Part shown: positions 1-7,895 of the stretch, one piece after another
How the letters are laid out: each line of letters begins with the position of its first letter
Position numbering within the stretch: the stretch's first letter is position 1
NCBI GenBank assembly: GCA_002344565.1
Contig: DDTZ01000072.1
Span: 1 to 15,255 of the forward strand
Direction of reading: 5' to 3'
Origin: Bdellovibrionaceae bacterium UBA2351
Lineage (GTDB): Bacteria > Bdellovibrionota > Bdellovibrionia > Bdellovibrionales > Bdellovibrionaceae
DNA: 15,255 nt
Notes under the pieces: generated by a model
Databases searched by the model: none
Told to the model about the DNA's origin: nothing
Seen by the model: the letters and a program-made list of their open reading frames with translations, nothing else
Translations under genes and position numbers: made by a program

Positions 1-660
1 TGCCGAACCGTCTTTAGCACCCAGTTTGTATTCAACAGTATCTCGCAACGAACCAAGATTGCTGAGTGAATAAATCGCCATACCTTCACGGATACCGCGA
101 TAATAGTTATAACGATCACTTTCAATTCGTCCGTACGCTGCAACCACTGCATTCGCCATACAACGAGCATTGTTGTCGGCCGTGTTTCTTACTTTGTTAA
201 TATCAACTCTGTCGGTAGTTGGCTGAACCACTTGTGGTGGAGGATTGTTTCCACCGCCGCCACCTGGATTTGGCGTGTGACCTTGGCTATTGCCACCTTG
301 ACCGCGAGGAACCGTTTCCGAACCTACGTTACGACCGCTCACTTGGATGACTAAATTATCACCTGGACCAACGATACCACCACGAAATGTCGTCTTGAAA
401 CAGCCGTTCGCATCGGTACGGCCGCCACGATTCATATCGCTACCATTTTTTAAAATTTTATAAACTTCATTTCGAGGAAGATTACATGTTTCCATCGAGT
501 AATCCGCACCACCGACATTAGAAATCGCCGCTGGATCACGATCTACTTCATGAGCCTGACTAGCCCCCACCGGAAACGCAGTTTCCGTCTGAGCCACTTT
601 AGAAGTGCTTGAACACGACACAATAGTCAGCCAAGCAAGTATCACTACTAACTTTCTCAT
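1..660 (-). CDS. Putative lipoprotein, partial (C-terminus outside window)
   Basis: An open frame runs without a stop from an ATG at 660 to the left edge, giving 220 N-terminal residues. An AAGG ribosome site lies 6 nt upstream of the ATG. Residues 1-15 are a short hydrophobic signal followed by the lipobox I-V-S-C, so Cys16 is the expected lipidation site and the mature protein should be membrane anchored. Residues 60-115 contain a G-R-T-D-A-N-G-C-F-K stretch that resembles the small beta-sandwich (peptidase-regulatory-like) modules of secreted proteins; this is a loose resemblance only. Residues 118-150 form a Gly/Asn/Pro-rich linker. The visible part after it (150-220) is mixed and contains Cys167. 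I do not recognise the family and cannot assign a function. Being a lipoprotein is well supported; everything else is open because the gene is cut. Confidence 0.85.
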   Translation of the reverse strand, partial: MRKLVVILAWLTIVSCSSTSKVAQTETAFPVGASQAHEVDRDPAAISNVGGADYSMETCNLPRNEVYKILKNGSDMNRGGRTDANGCFKTTFRGGIVGPGDNLVIQVSGRNVGSETVPRGQGGNSQGHTPNPGGGGGNNPPPQVVQPTTDRVDINKVRNTADNNARCMANAVVAAYGRIESDRYNYYRGIREGMAIYSLSNLGSLRDTVEYKLGAKDGSA

Positions 661-914
661 AGTTAACCTTTCATAATTTTATGTTTAAGTTTGTTCCCCG
701 CCACAGTATTGCAAGGAAACCGCACAGAGAAATAGTCCAGTTTTCAAAGGGCTGGGTTTTGTAAAGCGTGCTCTTTTGGCGAGTTTCAAAATTTTGCTGA
801 GAAAGGAATTAGTTACGGGGGAATACTGACAGAATACCGAGGACGTCTTCGATGTGAAATTTCTTTTGTGGTCGTGGCCGGTTCTTTTTGGAAGATCTTC
901 GGTTTGTCGGCAGC

Positions 915-968
915 GGTTTGGAGTTGCGGTTGCAGTTCCGGTACGGTTTAGGTTTTGGTTATGGTTGA
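915..968. repeat. Degenerate hexamer tandem array (GGTTNN)
   Basis: Nine consecutive 6-base units stay in phase: GGTTTG, GAGTTG, CGGTTG, CAGTTC, CGGTAC, GGTTTA, GGTTTT, GGTTAT, GGTTGA. The last four are the most regular. On the minus strand the array reads as alternating X-Pro codons (for example P-K-P-K-P), which is how a short dipeptide repeat in a coding sequence would look after decay. No function is implied. Confidence 0.55.
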
Positions 969-1024
969 GCTCGAAGATTCAAAACGACTTTAGATAAGAG
1001 ATTCGCGAAGTCCGAAAGAGCACA

Positions 1025-1041
1025 ATTTTTCGAAGAAAAAT
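1025..1041. other. Small perfect AT-rich hairpin
   Basis: ATTTTTC (1025-1031) and GAAAAAT (1035-1041) are perfect inverted repeats around a 3-nt loop. The stem is mostly A-T. It lies downstream of smc and next to the T8 tract of the minus strand (1052-1059), so it could add to transcript termination in this gap, but it lacks the G-C rich stem of a classical terminator. Confidence 0.35.
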
Positions 1042-1076
1042 CAGCGAGAAGAAAAAAAATCACCAGCCCACAACGA

Positions 1077-1210
1077 GCGCTTTCTATTAGCGCTGCGGCC
1101 GAGGCGACTAGGAGGCCCCGGGGGCGCCTAGTCCGCGGAGGCGTGGCACAGCCACGTCGCACAAGTGGGCCGACGACGGCAACGACAGCCCCAGCGCTAA
1201 TAGAAAGCGC
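1077..1210. repeat. 134-bp GC-rich element with perfect 19-bp inverted ends (REPIN/MITE-like)
   Basis: The ends, 1077-1095 and 1192-1210, are perfect 19-bp inverted repeats (GCGCTTTCTATTAGCGCTG and its complement). Each end is itself a small hairpin: GCGCT, a 7-nt loop, AGCGC. The interior is much more GC-rich than its surroundings and holds further palindromes: GACTAGG (1106-1112) with CCTAGTC (1127-1133), and CGTGGC-ACA-GCCACG (1142-1156). Two palindromes in opposite orientation about 100 bp apart at a gene's 3' end is the layout of REP doublets (BIME/REPIN) or of a small non-autonomous element. I see no clear target-site duplication and no second copy in this window, so mobility is inferred. 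It lies 11 bp past the smc stop codon and could also act as a transcript end structure for smc. Confidence 0.6.
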
Positions 1211-1221
1211 GGGAGCCAAGA

Positions 1222-4200
1222 TTAGTGGATGTCTTGAAGCGATACTGAAACCATGGTTGACACGCCTCGCTCTTGCATCGTCACGCCGTATAGTTTTTTG
1301 GCTACTTCCATCGTGTGTTTATTATGCGTAACTACGATGATTTGTGAACGTTTTGCCATCTCGCGAACTAGGTCGTTGAAACGGAATACGTTGGCGTCAT
1401 CAAGTGGAGCATCAACCTCATCCAGTAAGCAATAAGGAGATGGTTTTACTAGGAAGATCGAGAATACTAACGCTACCGCTGTTAGGGCTTTTTCACCACC
1501 CGACATAAGCGTTACGTTTTGCATTTTCTTGCCCGGAGGACGTGCGATGATTTCGATACCCATTTCTGATTTTTCTTCATTTTCGTGAAGCTCAAGTTTC
1601 GCTTCACCACCACCAAATAGAACTGGGAATACGCGAGTGAAACGATCGTTAACTAGATCGAATGTCTCTTTGAATTTCTTAGAGCAGATACGGTTAATAC
1701 GATCAATTACGCGACGTAATTGTTCTTTCGCTTCAACTAGATCGTCATACTGTTTTGTTAGGAACTCATAACGTTTAGTTGTTTCATCGTATTCTTCGAT
1801 CGCTGAAAGATTAACTTCACCGATACGAGATAATTTTTCTTTTAATTCTTTTAATTCAGTTTCTGCTAAGTATGAATCACCTGTGCGATCTACGTACTTG
1901 TGAACGACTTCTGGTAATTGCAACATGTAACGTTCGCGAACTTGATCTACCAAGTACTGTTCTTTCAAACGGGCTTGATCTAGTTTTAACTGAGCATCGT
2001 TCATCAATGATAGACGATCATTTTTAGCTTTCTGTAAGCTCGCTAATTGATCTGCGTATCCAGATAACGAGTTCGACATTTCTTCGAACGTATTCTTACC
2101 CATCGAGAAATCTGATTTCAATGCTTCTAAATCATTTAACCATTTTTCGAACTCAATTTTCTTTTCTTCTAGAGCGTACTGGCTTTCAGACATTTTCTCT
2201 GAGTACATTTCTGTTTCTTCAGTCATACGCGATAATTGAGATTGAAGATCAGATAAAGATCTAGAAACCATATCTAACTGACGAGTAACACCCGTGTATT
2301 CTTGGCTCTTTGTCGCAAGTTCCACTTGAAGTTCAGTTACGACTTGCTGTAACTCAGGGAAACCCTTTTGGGTTACTTCTAGTTCAGAATCTAATGATTG
2401 AACGAGCTCTTCGATTTCGTGTTTTTTCAAACGCGTCTCTTCAGAACTTGCTGTGAATTCGTTTTGTTTTTCATTCAACGCATTTAAATTATCTTGGATT
2501 TTCTTAATTTCACGATCTTGTTTTTCAACCGCGTACTGTGCGTTTACTAGTTCTTGTTCCGCGCGGTCCAAGTCTTTTTGCAATTCACGTACTTTGATTT
2601 CTTGTTCGATCTTGCGTTTTTGAGCGCCTTCAAAATCAGTTACAATTGTTTGTAATTGCTCTTCTAATTTTTTCAAAGCCATCTGAGCTAATGATAATTT
2701 ACCAGCCCATTCGTCTTTTTGAGCGGTTAATTCTTTAATTTGGTTTTTACGATGCAAAATACCTGATTCAGAATTTTCTTTAGACCCACCCGAGATCACG
2801 CCTTCATGAGTTACCGAATCACCATCCATAGTTACGAATGTCCAACCCGGGAACTGTGAACGCAGTTCTACGGCGCGGTTGAGATCTTCAACTACGGCGA
2901 TATTGTCGACAAAGTAGCTTACTGATTTTTCAAATTCAGGTTTCGATTTTACAACATCACGAAGTAAAACTTTTACGCCTTCAAGACCTGCTGGCGTTTG
3001 TTCAGTCATATCTTGTCTTGAAGAGTCCACCGACAAGAAGCTTGAACGACCTGAACGTGAGTTTTTCAAATACTGAATGGCATCCACACTGGCCTTAGGA
3101 TCTTGCGCTAACAACATTTGTAAACGCTGCCCCAGCGCAGATTCCATTGCGACTTCGTAACCTGGTTCAACTTCCACTACATCTGAAACCGGTTGGAATT
3201 CAGAGAATGAAGAATCGTCAGATGCAGGGACATCGGTTTCGTATGTTGTTACACTACCATCCGCATGCATTTCTGTTTGCGTAGCTGTTTGTTTCTTTTG
3301 AACTTTAGATTTTTGCCACAATAGAACCGACTTAACACCCGATTCGAAACCTTCAAAGCTAGATTGCAAGTTTTCTAAACCGTACAAGCTTGATGTCGTA
3401 CGACCTAATAGATCTTTGAACTCTTCCACTTCTTCTTTTTTCTCGAAGACTTGTTGATTCAAGATTTTTTTGTTCGCTTCAAATGAATCTACGTCGCTAT
3501 TTAAATCTAATGATAATTGGCGATTTTTTTCTAACTCCCCAAAAATGCGATTTCTACGTGACTCAAACTCCATGTGCTTTTCACGCAATTCATTAAGAAC
3601 TAGAGTTTCATTGCCCTCTTTTTCTTCAAGGTCAGTGATTTGATTATCTAAACCTTGAGTTTTAGCTTCTAAGGCATTCAATGACTGGCCAACGGCGAAC
3701 AATTCGCGACGTTTTTCAGTTAATAAATCATCGACTTCTTGGATACGAGCTTGGTCACGTTTGAACACTTCATTTTTATCAGCGAACTGGGCTGAAAGCG
3801 TATCAACATCCGTTTTTAACTGCTCTGATTGTTCTTTTAAGCTGTCTTGATCACGCACAAGAAGCTCTAAACGAGCTTGTTGTTCTTGCATCAAATTACC
3901 AGTCATTTGTTCGTTACGGCGGGCTTGTTCGATTTCAAAACGTAGCTCTTGAATTTCCATTTCTTTTTTAGAAACTTGAGACTGTTTTTCGTAATATGAG
4001 TTTTGAAGTGTTTCGACTTCTTTTTCTTTTTCCAAAACTTGTAGTTTTAAAGTTTCAAAATCAGACTGTAATGAAGCTAATTGAGATTCGCCTTCAACTT
4101 CCATCGCTTGCGCTTCGTTGAATAGACGTTGAGCTTCATCCGCTGTGTTTTTTAATTCTAGGTATTGTTTAGATGATAACCAAAGATCTAAATCCTCAAC

Positions 4201-4872
4201 TTGGTTTTTCAAGTTACGGTAACGTTCTGCACGTTGTGCTTGTCTTTGCAATGAATCGATCTGACGTTTTAATTCGCCGATGATGTCTTGTAGACGTACT
4301 AAGTTTTGATCTGTTTGTTGTAATTTTCTTTGAGATTCTTTTTTACGAGCTTTGAATTTTGTAATACCCGCCGCTTCTTCGATCAAGTGGCGACGATCTT
4401 CTGGCTTTGAAGTGATGATCTTACCGATCATACCCTGCTGGATAATAGAAAAACCTTTTGAACCGGCACCCGTGTCCATGAAGATTTCTTGAACGTCTTT
4501 TAGACGAGCTGGTTCTTTATTGATGAAGTATTCACCTTCGCCGTTTCTGTGTAGACGACGAGTCACCATGATTTCGGTGTGTTTTAAATATTTTAGCGGG
4601 AATGGACCGCCATCATTTTCAAGCGTCAACGAAACTTCACACATTCCAAGTGGCGCGTAACCTTCCGCACCGGCAAAGATAACGTCGGTCATTGTCGATC
4701 CACGCAAATCTTTAGCGGACATTTCACCCATAACCCAAACTAAACCGTCCACGATATTTGATTTACCGCAACCGTTCGGTCCAACGACACCCGTAATACC
4801 GGCATCGAATTGAATGACTGTTTTATCTTTGAAAGACTTAAAACCAACCAGTTCTAATTTTTTAATTCTCAA
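1222..4872 (-). CDS. smc: Chromosome segregation/condensation ATPase SMC
   Basis: SMC is the long coiled-coil ATPase that, with ScpA and ScpB, compacts and separates the chromosome. The 1216-residue length fits the bacterial family. In order: N-terminal head with Walker A G-P-N-G-C-G-K-S at 31-38; coiled coil to about 500; hinge about 563-692 (P-G-Y-E-V-A-M-E-S-A-L-G, later I-S-G-G-S-K-E); return coiled coil; C-terminal head with signature M-S-G-G-E-K at 1123-1128 and Walker B L-L-D-E-V-D-A-P (D1151, E1152). The start is TTG at 4872: it gives the standard M-R-I-K-K-L-E-L-V-G-F-K-S-F opening and has a GAGGG ribosome site 7 nt upstream, and no in-frame ATG fits. About 55 residues separate S-V-L before the hinge from P-G-Y-E, roughly twice what I would expect, including a polar acidic insert near 527-560. 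No scp gene is nearby. Confidence 0.97.
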   Translation of the reverse strand: MRIKKLELVGFKSFKDKTVIQFDAGITGVVGPNGCGKSNIVDGLVWVMGEMSAKDLRGSTMTDVIFAGAEGYAPLGMCEVSLTLENDGGPFPLKYLKHTEIMVTRRLHRNGEGEYFINKEPARLKDVQEIFMDTGAGSKGFSIIQQGMIGKIITSKPEDRRHLIEEAAGITKFKARKKESQRKLQQTDQNLVRLQDIIGELKRQIDSLQRQAQRAERYRNLKNQVEDLDLWLSSKQYLELKNTADEAQRLFNEAQAMEVEGESQLASLQSDFETLKLQVLEKEKEVETLQNSYYEKQSQVSKKEMEIQELRFEIEQARRNEQMTGNLMQEQQARLELLVRDQDSLKEQSEQLKTDVDTLSAQFADKNEVFKRDQARIQEVDDLLTEKRRELFAVGQSLNALEAKTQGLDNQITDLEEKEGNETLVLNELREKHMEFESRRNRIFGELEKNRQLSLDLNSDVDSFEANKKILNQQVFEKKEEVEEFKDLLGRTTSSLYGLENLQSSFEGFESGVKSVLLWQKSKVQKKQTATQTEMHADGSVTTYETDVPASDDSSFSEFQPVSDVVEVEPGYEVAMESALGQRLQMLLAQDPKASVDAIQYLKNSRSGRSSFLSVDSSRQDMTEQTPAGLEGVKVLLRDVVKSKPEFEKSVSYFVDNIAVVEDLNRAVELRSQFPGWTFVTMDGDSVTHEGVISGGSKENSESGILHRKNQIKELTAQKDEWAGKLSLAQMALKKLEEQLQTIVTDFEGAQKRKIEQEIKVRELQKDLDRAEQELVNAQYAVEKQDREIKKIQDNLNALNEKQNEFTASSEETRLKKHEIEELVQSLDSELEVTQKGFPELQQVVTELQVELATKSQEYTGVTRQLDMVSRSLSDLQSQLSRMTEETEMYSEKMSESQYALEEKKIEFEKWLNDLEALKSDFSMGKNTFEEMSNSLSGYADQLASLQKAKNDRLSLMNDAQLKLDQARLKEQYLVDQVRERYMLQLPEVVHKYVDRTGDSYLAETELKELKEKLSRIGEVNLSAIEEYDETTKRYEFLTKQYDDLVEAKEQLRRVIDRINRICSKKFKETFDLVNDRFTRVFPVLFGGGEAKLELHENEEKSEMGIEIIARPPGKKMQNVTLMSGGEKALTAVALVFSIFLVKPSPYCLLDEVDAPLDDANVFRFNDLVREMAKRSQIIVVTHNKHTMEVAKKLYGVTMQERGVSTMVSVSLQDIH

Positions 4873-4879
4873 TGGAGTT

Positions 4880-4884
4880 CCCTC
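4880..4884 (-). promoter_or_regulatory. Ribosome binding site deciding the TTG start of smc
   Basis: GAGGG on the minus strand lies 7 nt before the TTG at 4872-4870. This spacing, together with the conserved SMC N-terminus beginning at that codon, supports a non-ATG start. Confidence 0.7.
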
Positions 4885-4950
4885 TTCTAACTTTTTCTAG
4901 ATACGTACAACAAAAAGGCCCGCGAAGCTCAAGTCTATTTCTGGACCTGG

Positions 4951-4989
4951 GTCTAGGCAAGCCTTTGGCTAGACTTTCCGCTAGGAAAG
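4951..4989. other. Two stacked hairpins between ppdK and smc
   Basis: Stem 1: GTCTAG (4951-4956) pairs with CTAGAC (4969-4974). Inside it, after a G:G mismatch, CAA pairs with TTG around a GCCT loop. Stem 2: CTTTCC (4974-4979) pairs with GGAAAG (4984-4989) around GCTA. They share base 4974, so the two stems abut. They lie 63 bp past the ppdK stop and about 80 bp before the smc start. Neither is followed directly by a T tract on the minus strand, so this is not a textbook intrinsic terminator. A ppdK transcript end or an smc leader structure are the simple readings. Confidence 0.5.
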
Positions 4990-5051
4990 CCATTGGATTG
5001 TGGAAAAGTTTTACTTATGTTTCAAGAAATTTTTCTTAAAAACCCAAACTT

Positions 5052-7757
5052 TTAATGCTTGAGTTTCTGAGAAACTAATGTGGCGCGTGCTGCTGCCAGT
5101 CGAGCGATGGGCACTCGATACGGGGAACAGCTGACGTAATCTAGGCCTACACTATTGAAAAACTCAATAGATTCAGGGTCTCCGCCATGCTCACCGCAAA
5201 TCCCAACTTTCAACTTTGGTTTTGAACGGCGCCCATTTTCAGTGCCCATACGAACCAAGGCTCCAACGCCTTGCGTATCGATTGTCACAAACGGATCTTT
5301 AGCAAAAAGACCTTTTGTCACATAAGTGCCTAAAAAACGCCCAGAATCGTCACGTGATAGGCCCAAAGTTGTTTGAGTCAAATCGTTCGTACCGAAGCTG
5401 AAAAAGTCAGCATGATCAGCAATCGCTTCAGCCATCACTGCGGCACGAGGAAGTTCGATCATCGTTCCAATTAAGTATTGGAACGTTACGCCTTTTTCTT
5501 TTTGCACGCGTACGACTTCTTTGTTCGCCAGATCGCGTAGCTCTTCTAATTCTTTTTCCATCGCAATCAATGGGATCATGATTTCTGGAACTAGAGTCAC
5601 ACCTTGTTTTACTAAATCGGCAGCCGCTTCTGCAATGGCGCGAACTTGCATCACGTAAATTTCTGGATACGTGATCGCCAATCGGCACCCACGGTGACCC
5701 AGCATCGGATTGAACTCGTGCAAGTTTTTAATTTTTGCATGAAGTTTATTTTCGTCCCAACCAATACGTTTTGACAGGTCCGCAATTTCTTTATCTGTGT
5801 GAGGCAAAAATTCATGCAAAGGCGGATCTAGTAAACGAATCGTAACCGGGTAACCCTGCATGATTTTAAATAGCTCGCTGAAGTCCTGACGCTGCATCGG
5901 CAATAGTTTCGCAAGCGCACGTTCACGGTCAACTTTTGAGTCCGCCAAAATCATTTCACGAACCGCATCGATACGATCCGCACCGAAGAACATATGTTCT
6001 GTACGGCAAAGGCCGATACCTTGTGCACCGAAATCACGCGCGGTTTGCGCATCTTTTGGCGTGTCGGCATTTGCACGAACCGCCATGCGACGTTTTTTAT
6101 CAGCAACACCCATGATCGTTTCAAAATAAGTATCTAGCTTAGGTTCTACGGTTTTAACCTCGCCCAAGAATACTTCGCCCGTTCCACCATCCAGAGTGAT
6201 CACATCACCCTTTTTCAAAACGTAGCCTTTTACTTTCATTGTCTCTTGGCGGTAATCAACTTCGACTTCACCACAACCTGCTACGCAGCATTTACCCATA
6301 CCACGTGCCACAACGGCTGCGTGCGATGTCATACCACCACGAGTAGTTAGGATACCTCGAGCAGCGACCATACCCGCAATGTCTTCCGGAGACGTTTCAA
6401 CGCGGACAAGGATTACTTTGTGGCCTTTTTCTTTCCACTCAACGGCTTCTTCTGACGAGAACACGATCTGACCGTGCACGCCACCTGGGCTGGCTGGTAA
6501 GCCTTTTGCCAATTGAGTTTTGTGGGCCTTAGGATCTAATGTTGGATGCAATAGCTGATCTAAAGACGCCGGATCCACACGAAGGATCGCTTCATCTTCC
6601 GTAATTAGCTTTTCGTTAATCATATCGCACGCGATACGTAATGATGCCGCTGCCGTACGTTTACCGTTACGAGTTTGCAGCATCCAAAGTTTTGATTTCT
6701 CGATTGTGAATTCGATGTCTTGCATATCGCGGTAGTGTTTTTCTAATTTTTGATAAATCGCAACTAGTTCGCCATAGGCTTTTGGCATAATTTCTTCTAA
6801 CGATTTATGACTCGTACCTTGCGCTGACTGAATTGTTAATGGCTGCGGTGTTCTGATACCAGCCACAACATCTTCACCCTGGGCGTTTACTAGGAATTCA
6901 CCGTAGAATAGTTTTTCACCCGTAGACGGATCACGTGTGAACGCAACGCCTGTCGCTGAATCATCACCCATATTTCCAAATACCATCGATTGTACATTGA
7001 CCGCTGTTCCCCATGATGCCGGGATGTTGTGGAGTTCACGGTACGTGATCGCACGCGGAGTATTCCACGAGCGGAAAACTGCAGAAACTGCGCCCCATAA
7101 TTGTTCCCAAGGATCTGCCGGAAACGAGTGACCAGTGATCTGGTGAACTAGATCTTTGAACTTTTTTACTAATTTTTTTAGATCATCGACGGTTAGTTCC
7201 GTGTCTAAATGATATTTCTTTTCTTCTTTTAAATCTTCCAATGTGACTTCAAGTAGGGATGAGTTCATTCCCATTACAACGTCGGAGTACATTTGAATAA
7301 AGCGGCGGTATGAATCCCAAGCAAAACGTGGATTACCAGATGATGTCGCTAAACCTTCAACCGTTTGATCATTCAGACCCAAGTTCAAAATTGTGTCCAT
7401 CATTCCTGGCATCGAAGCGCGCGCGCCGGAACGAACAGAGAACAATAATGGATTTTTAACATCACCAAATTTTTTGCCAATTTTAGTTTCTACACGAGCC
7501 ATCGCTTCCATGACTTTTGGTTTAACCCAGTCTGGCAGTGCATTATTATTGTGATTAAAGTGTGTGCAAATTTCTGTGGAGATTGTGAATCCCGGAGGCA
7601 CAGGCAACCCCAAGGCAGTCATTTCAGCTAAGTTAGCGCCTTTACCGCCCAGGATGTTTTTCATCCCTGCGTTTCCTTCCGCTTCACCAGCCGAAAAGAA
7701 ATAAACGAATTTTTCTGGAACTTTAAGTGCGGTCTGAGTGCTCTCAGTCGTCTGCAT
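5052..7757 (-). CDS. ppdK: Pyruvate, phosphate dikinase
   Basis: This cytoplasmic enzyme interconverts pyruvate, ATP and phosphate with phosphoenolpyruvate, AMP and pyrophosphate, serving gluconeogenesis or a PPi-linked glycolysis. At 901 residues it is of usual family length. In order: N-terminal ATP-grasp nucleotide domain with G-G-K-G-A-N-L-A-E-M at 37-46; the swivelling phosphohistidine domain with G-G-M-T-S-H-A, where His479 is the carrier and Thr477 the residue that regulatory PDRP-type kinases modify in other organisms; and the C-terminal PEP/pyruvate TIM barrel, with R-T-E-H-M-F-F and the catalytic Cys854 in G-I-C-G-E-H-G-G. All key residues I can check are present. ATG at 7757 has an AAGGGG ribosome site 7 nt upstream. 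It stands alone, with 138 bp upstream and 179 bp downstream, so it probably has its own promoter. No PDRP gene lies in the window. Confidence 0.97.
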   Translation of the reverse strand: MQTTESTQTALKVPEKFVYFFSAGEAEGNAGMKNILGGKGANLAEMTALGLPVPPGFTISTEICTHFNHNNNALPDWVKPKVMEAMARVETKIGKKFGDVKNPLLFSVRSGARASMPGMMDTILNLGLNDQTVEGLATSSGNPRFAWDSYRRFIQMYSDVVMGMNSSLLEVTLEDLKEEKKYHLDTELTVDDLKKLVKKFKDLVHQITGHSFPADPWEQLWGAVSAVFRSWNTPRAITYRELHNIPASWGTAVNVQSMVFGNMGDDSATGVAFTRDPSTGEKLFYGEFLVNAQGEDVVAGIRTPQPLTIQSAQGTSHKSLEEIMPKAYGELVAIYQKLEKHYRDMQDIEFTIEKSKLWMLQTRNGKRTAAASLRIACDMINEKLITEDEAILRVDPASLDQLLHPTLDPKAHKTQLAKGLPASPGGVHGQIVFSSEEAVEWKEKGHKVILVRVETSPEDIAGMVAARGILTTRGGMTSHAAVVARGMGKCCVAGCGEVEVDYRQETMKVKGYVLKKGDVITLDGGTGEVFLGEVKTVEPKLDTYFETIMGVADKKRRMAVRANADTPKDAQTARDFGAQGIGLCRTEHMFFGADRIDAVREMILADSKVDRERALAKLLPMQRQDFSELFKIMQGYPVTIRLLDPPLHEFLPHTDKEIADLSKRIGWDENKLHAKIKNLHEFNPMLGHRGCRLAITYPEIYVMQVRAIAEAAADLVKQGVTLVPEIMIPLIAMEKELEELRDLANKEVVRVQKEKGVTFQYLIGTMIELPRAAVMAEAIADHADFFSFGTNDLTQTTLGLSRDDSGRFLGTYVTKGLFAKDPFVTIDTQGVGALVRMGTENGRRSKPKLKVGICGEHGGDPESIEFFNSVGLDYVSCSPYRVPIARLAAARATLVSQKLKH

Positions 7758-7895
7758 GGACTAACCCCTTTTTTGAGAATGAACGTACCGCCAGAGTTAG
7801 CAATTGGTCGCAAAATAGTCTATCGGAACTCCGTAATTAACAGGGTGCAGTCAAAACTTTCGGGCCCAAAATGCAATTACTCTATTTTCAGAATC
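7758..7895 (-). promoter_or_regulatory. Intergenic region between macB and ppdK
   Basis: This 138-bp stretch must carry the ppdK leader and probably its promoter. TTGACT and an AT-rich block occur on the minus strand, but no pair has good -35/-10 spacing, so I name no promoter. The only clear element is the AAGGGG ribosome site at 7765-7770. GGGCCC (7863-7868) is a simple palindrome with no T tract, and no convincing macB terminator is visible. Confidence 0.35.

Larger units (their letters stand above)
809..1219 (-). pseudogene. Possible decayed small reading frame after smc
   Basis: Just after the smc stop, a minus-strand frame opens with TTG at 1219, runs 86 codons to a TAA at 961-959, and continues in the same frame without another stop to a TAA at 811-809. 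Across the internal stop the translation reads L-R-A-Q-P-*-P-K-P-K-P, so one CAA-to-TAA change would explain it. The second part ends in a well-formed-looking tail, F-H-I-E-D-V-L-G-I-L-S. The picture would fit a short protein with a hydrophobic segment (around codons 48-60) and a Lys-Pro linker. Against it: there is no ribosome site or good start, the composition is odd, and the 134-bp repeat element covers codons 4-47. It may be chance; I offer it as a weak possibility. Confidence 0.2.
661..1221. other. Intergenic stretch without a confident gene
   Basis: This 561-base gap separates the end of smc from the lipoprotein gene; both neighbours are on the minus strand. From right to left it holds a 134-bp GC-rich element with inverted-repeat ends (1077-1210), a run of eight A (1052-1059), a small perfect AT-rich hairpin (1025-1041) and a degenerate hexamer array (915-968). 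It also holds an open but startless minus-strand frame ending at 809. The promoter of the lipoprotein gene must lie in roughly 661-800, but I see no convincing -35/-10 pair there. No tRNA or known riboswitch shape was recognised. Confidence 0.6.

Noticed and set aside
1052..1059. A8 tract as a phase-variation site
   Set aside because: It lies between genes outside any supported coding frame, and such tracts are common in AT-rich spacers.
1143..1331. Plus-strand open frame of 62 codons across the repeat element and the smc end
   Set aside because: It overlaps smc antisense, covers the GC-rich palindromic element and has no ribosome site; the open frame follows from GC-rich sequence.
7863..7868. 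GGGCCC palindrome as a macB terminator
   Set aside because: It has no loop, no extended stem and no T tract on the minus strand.
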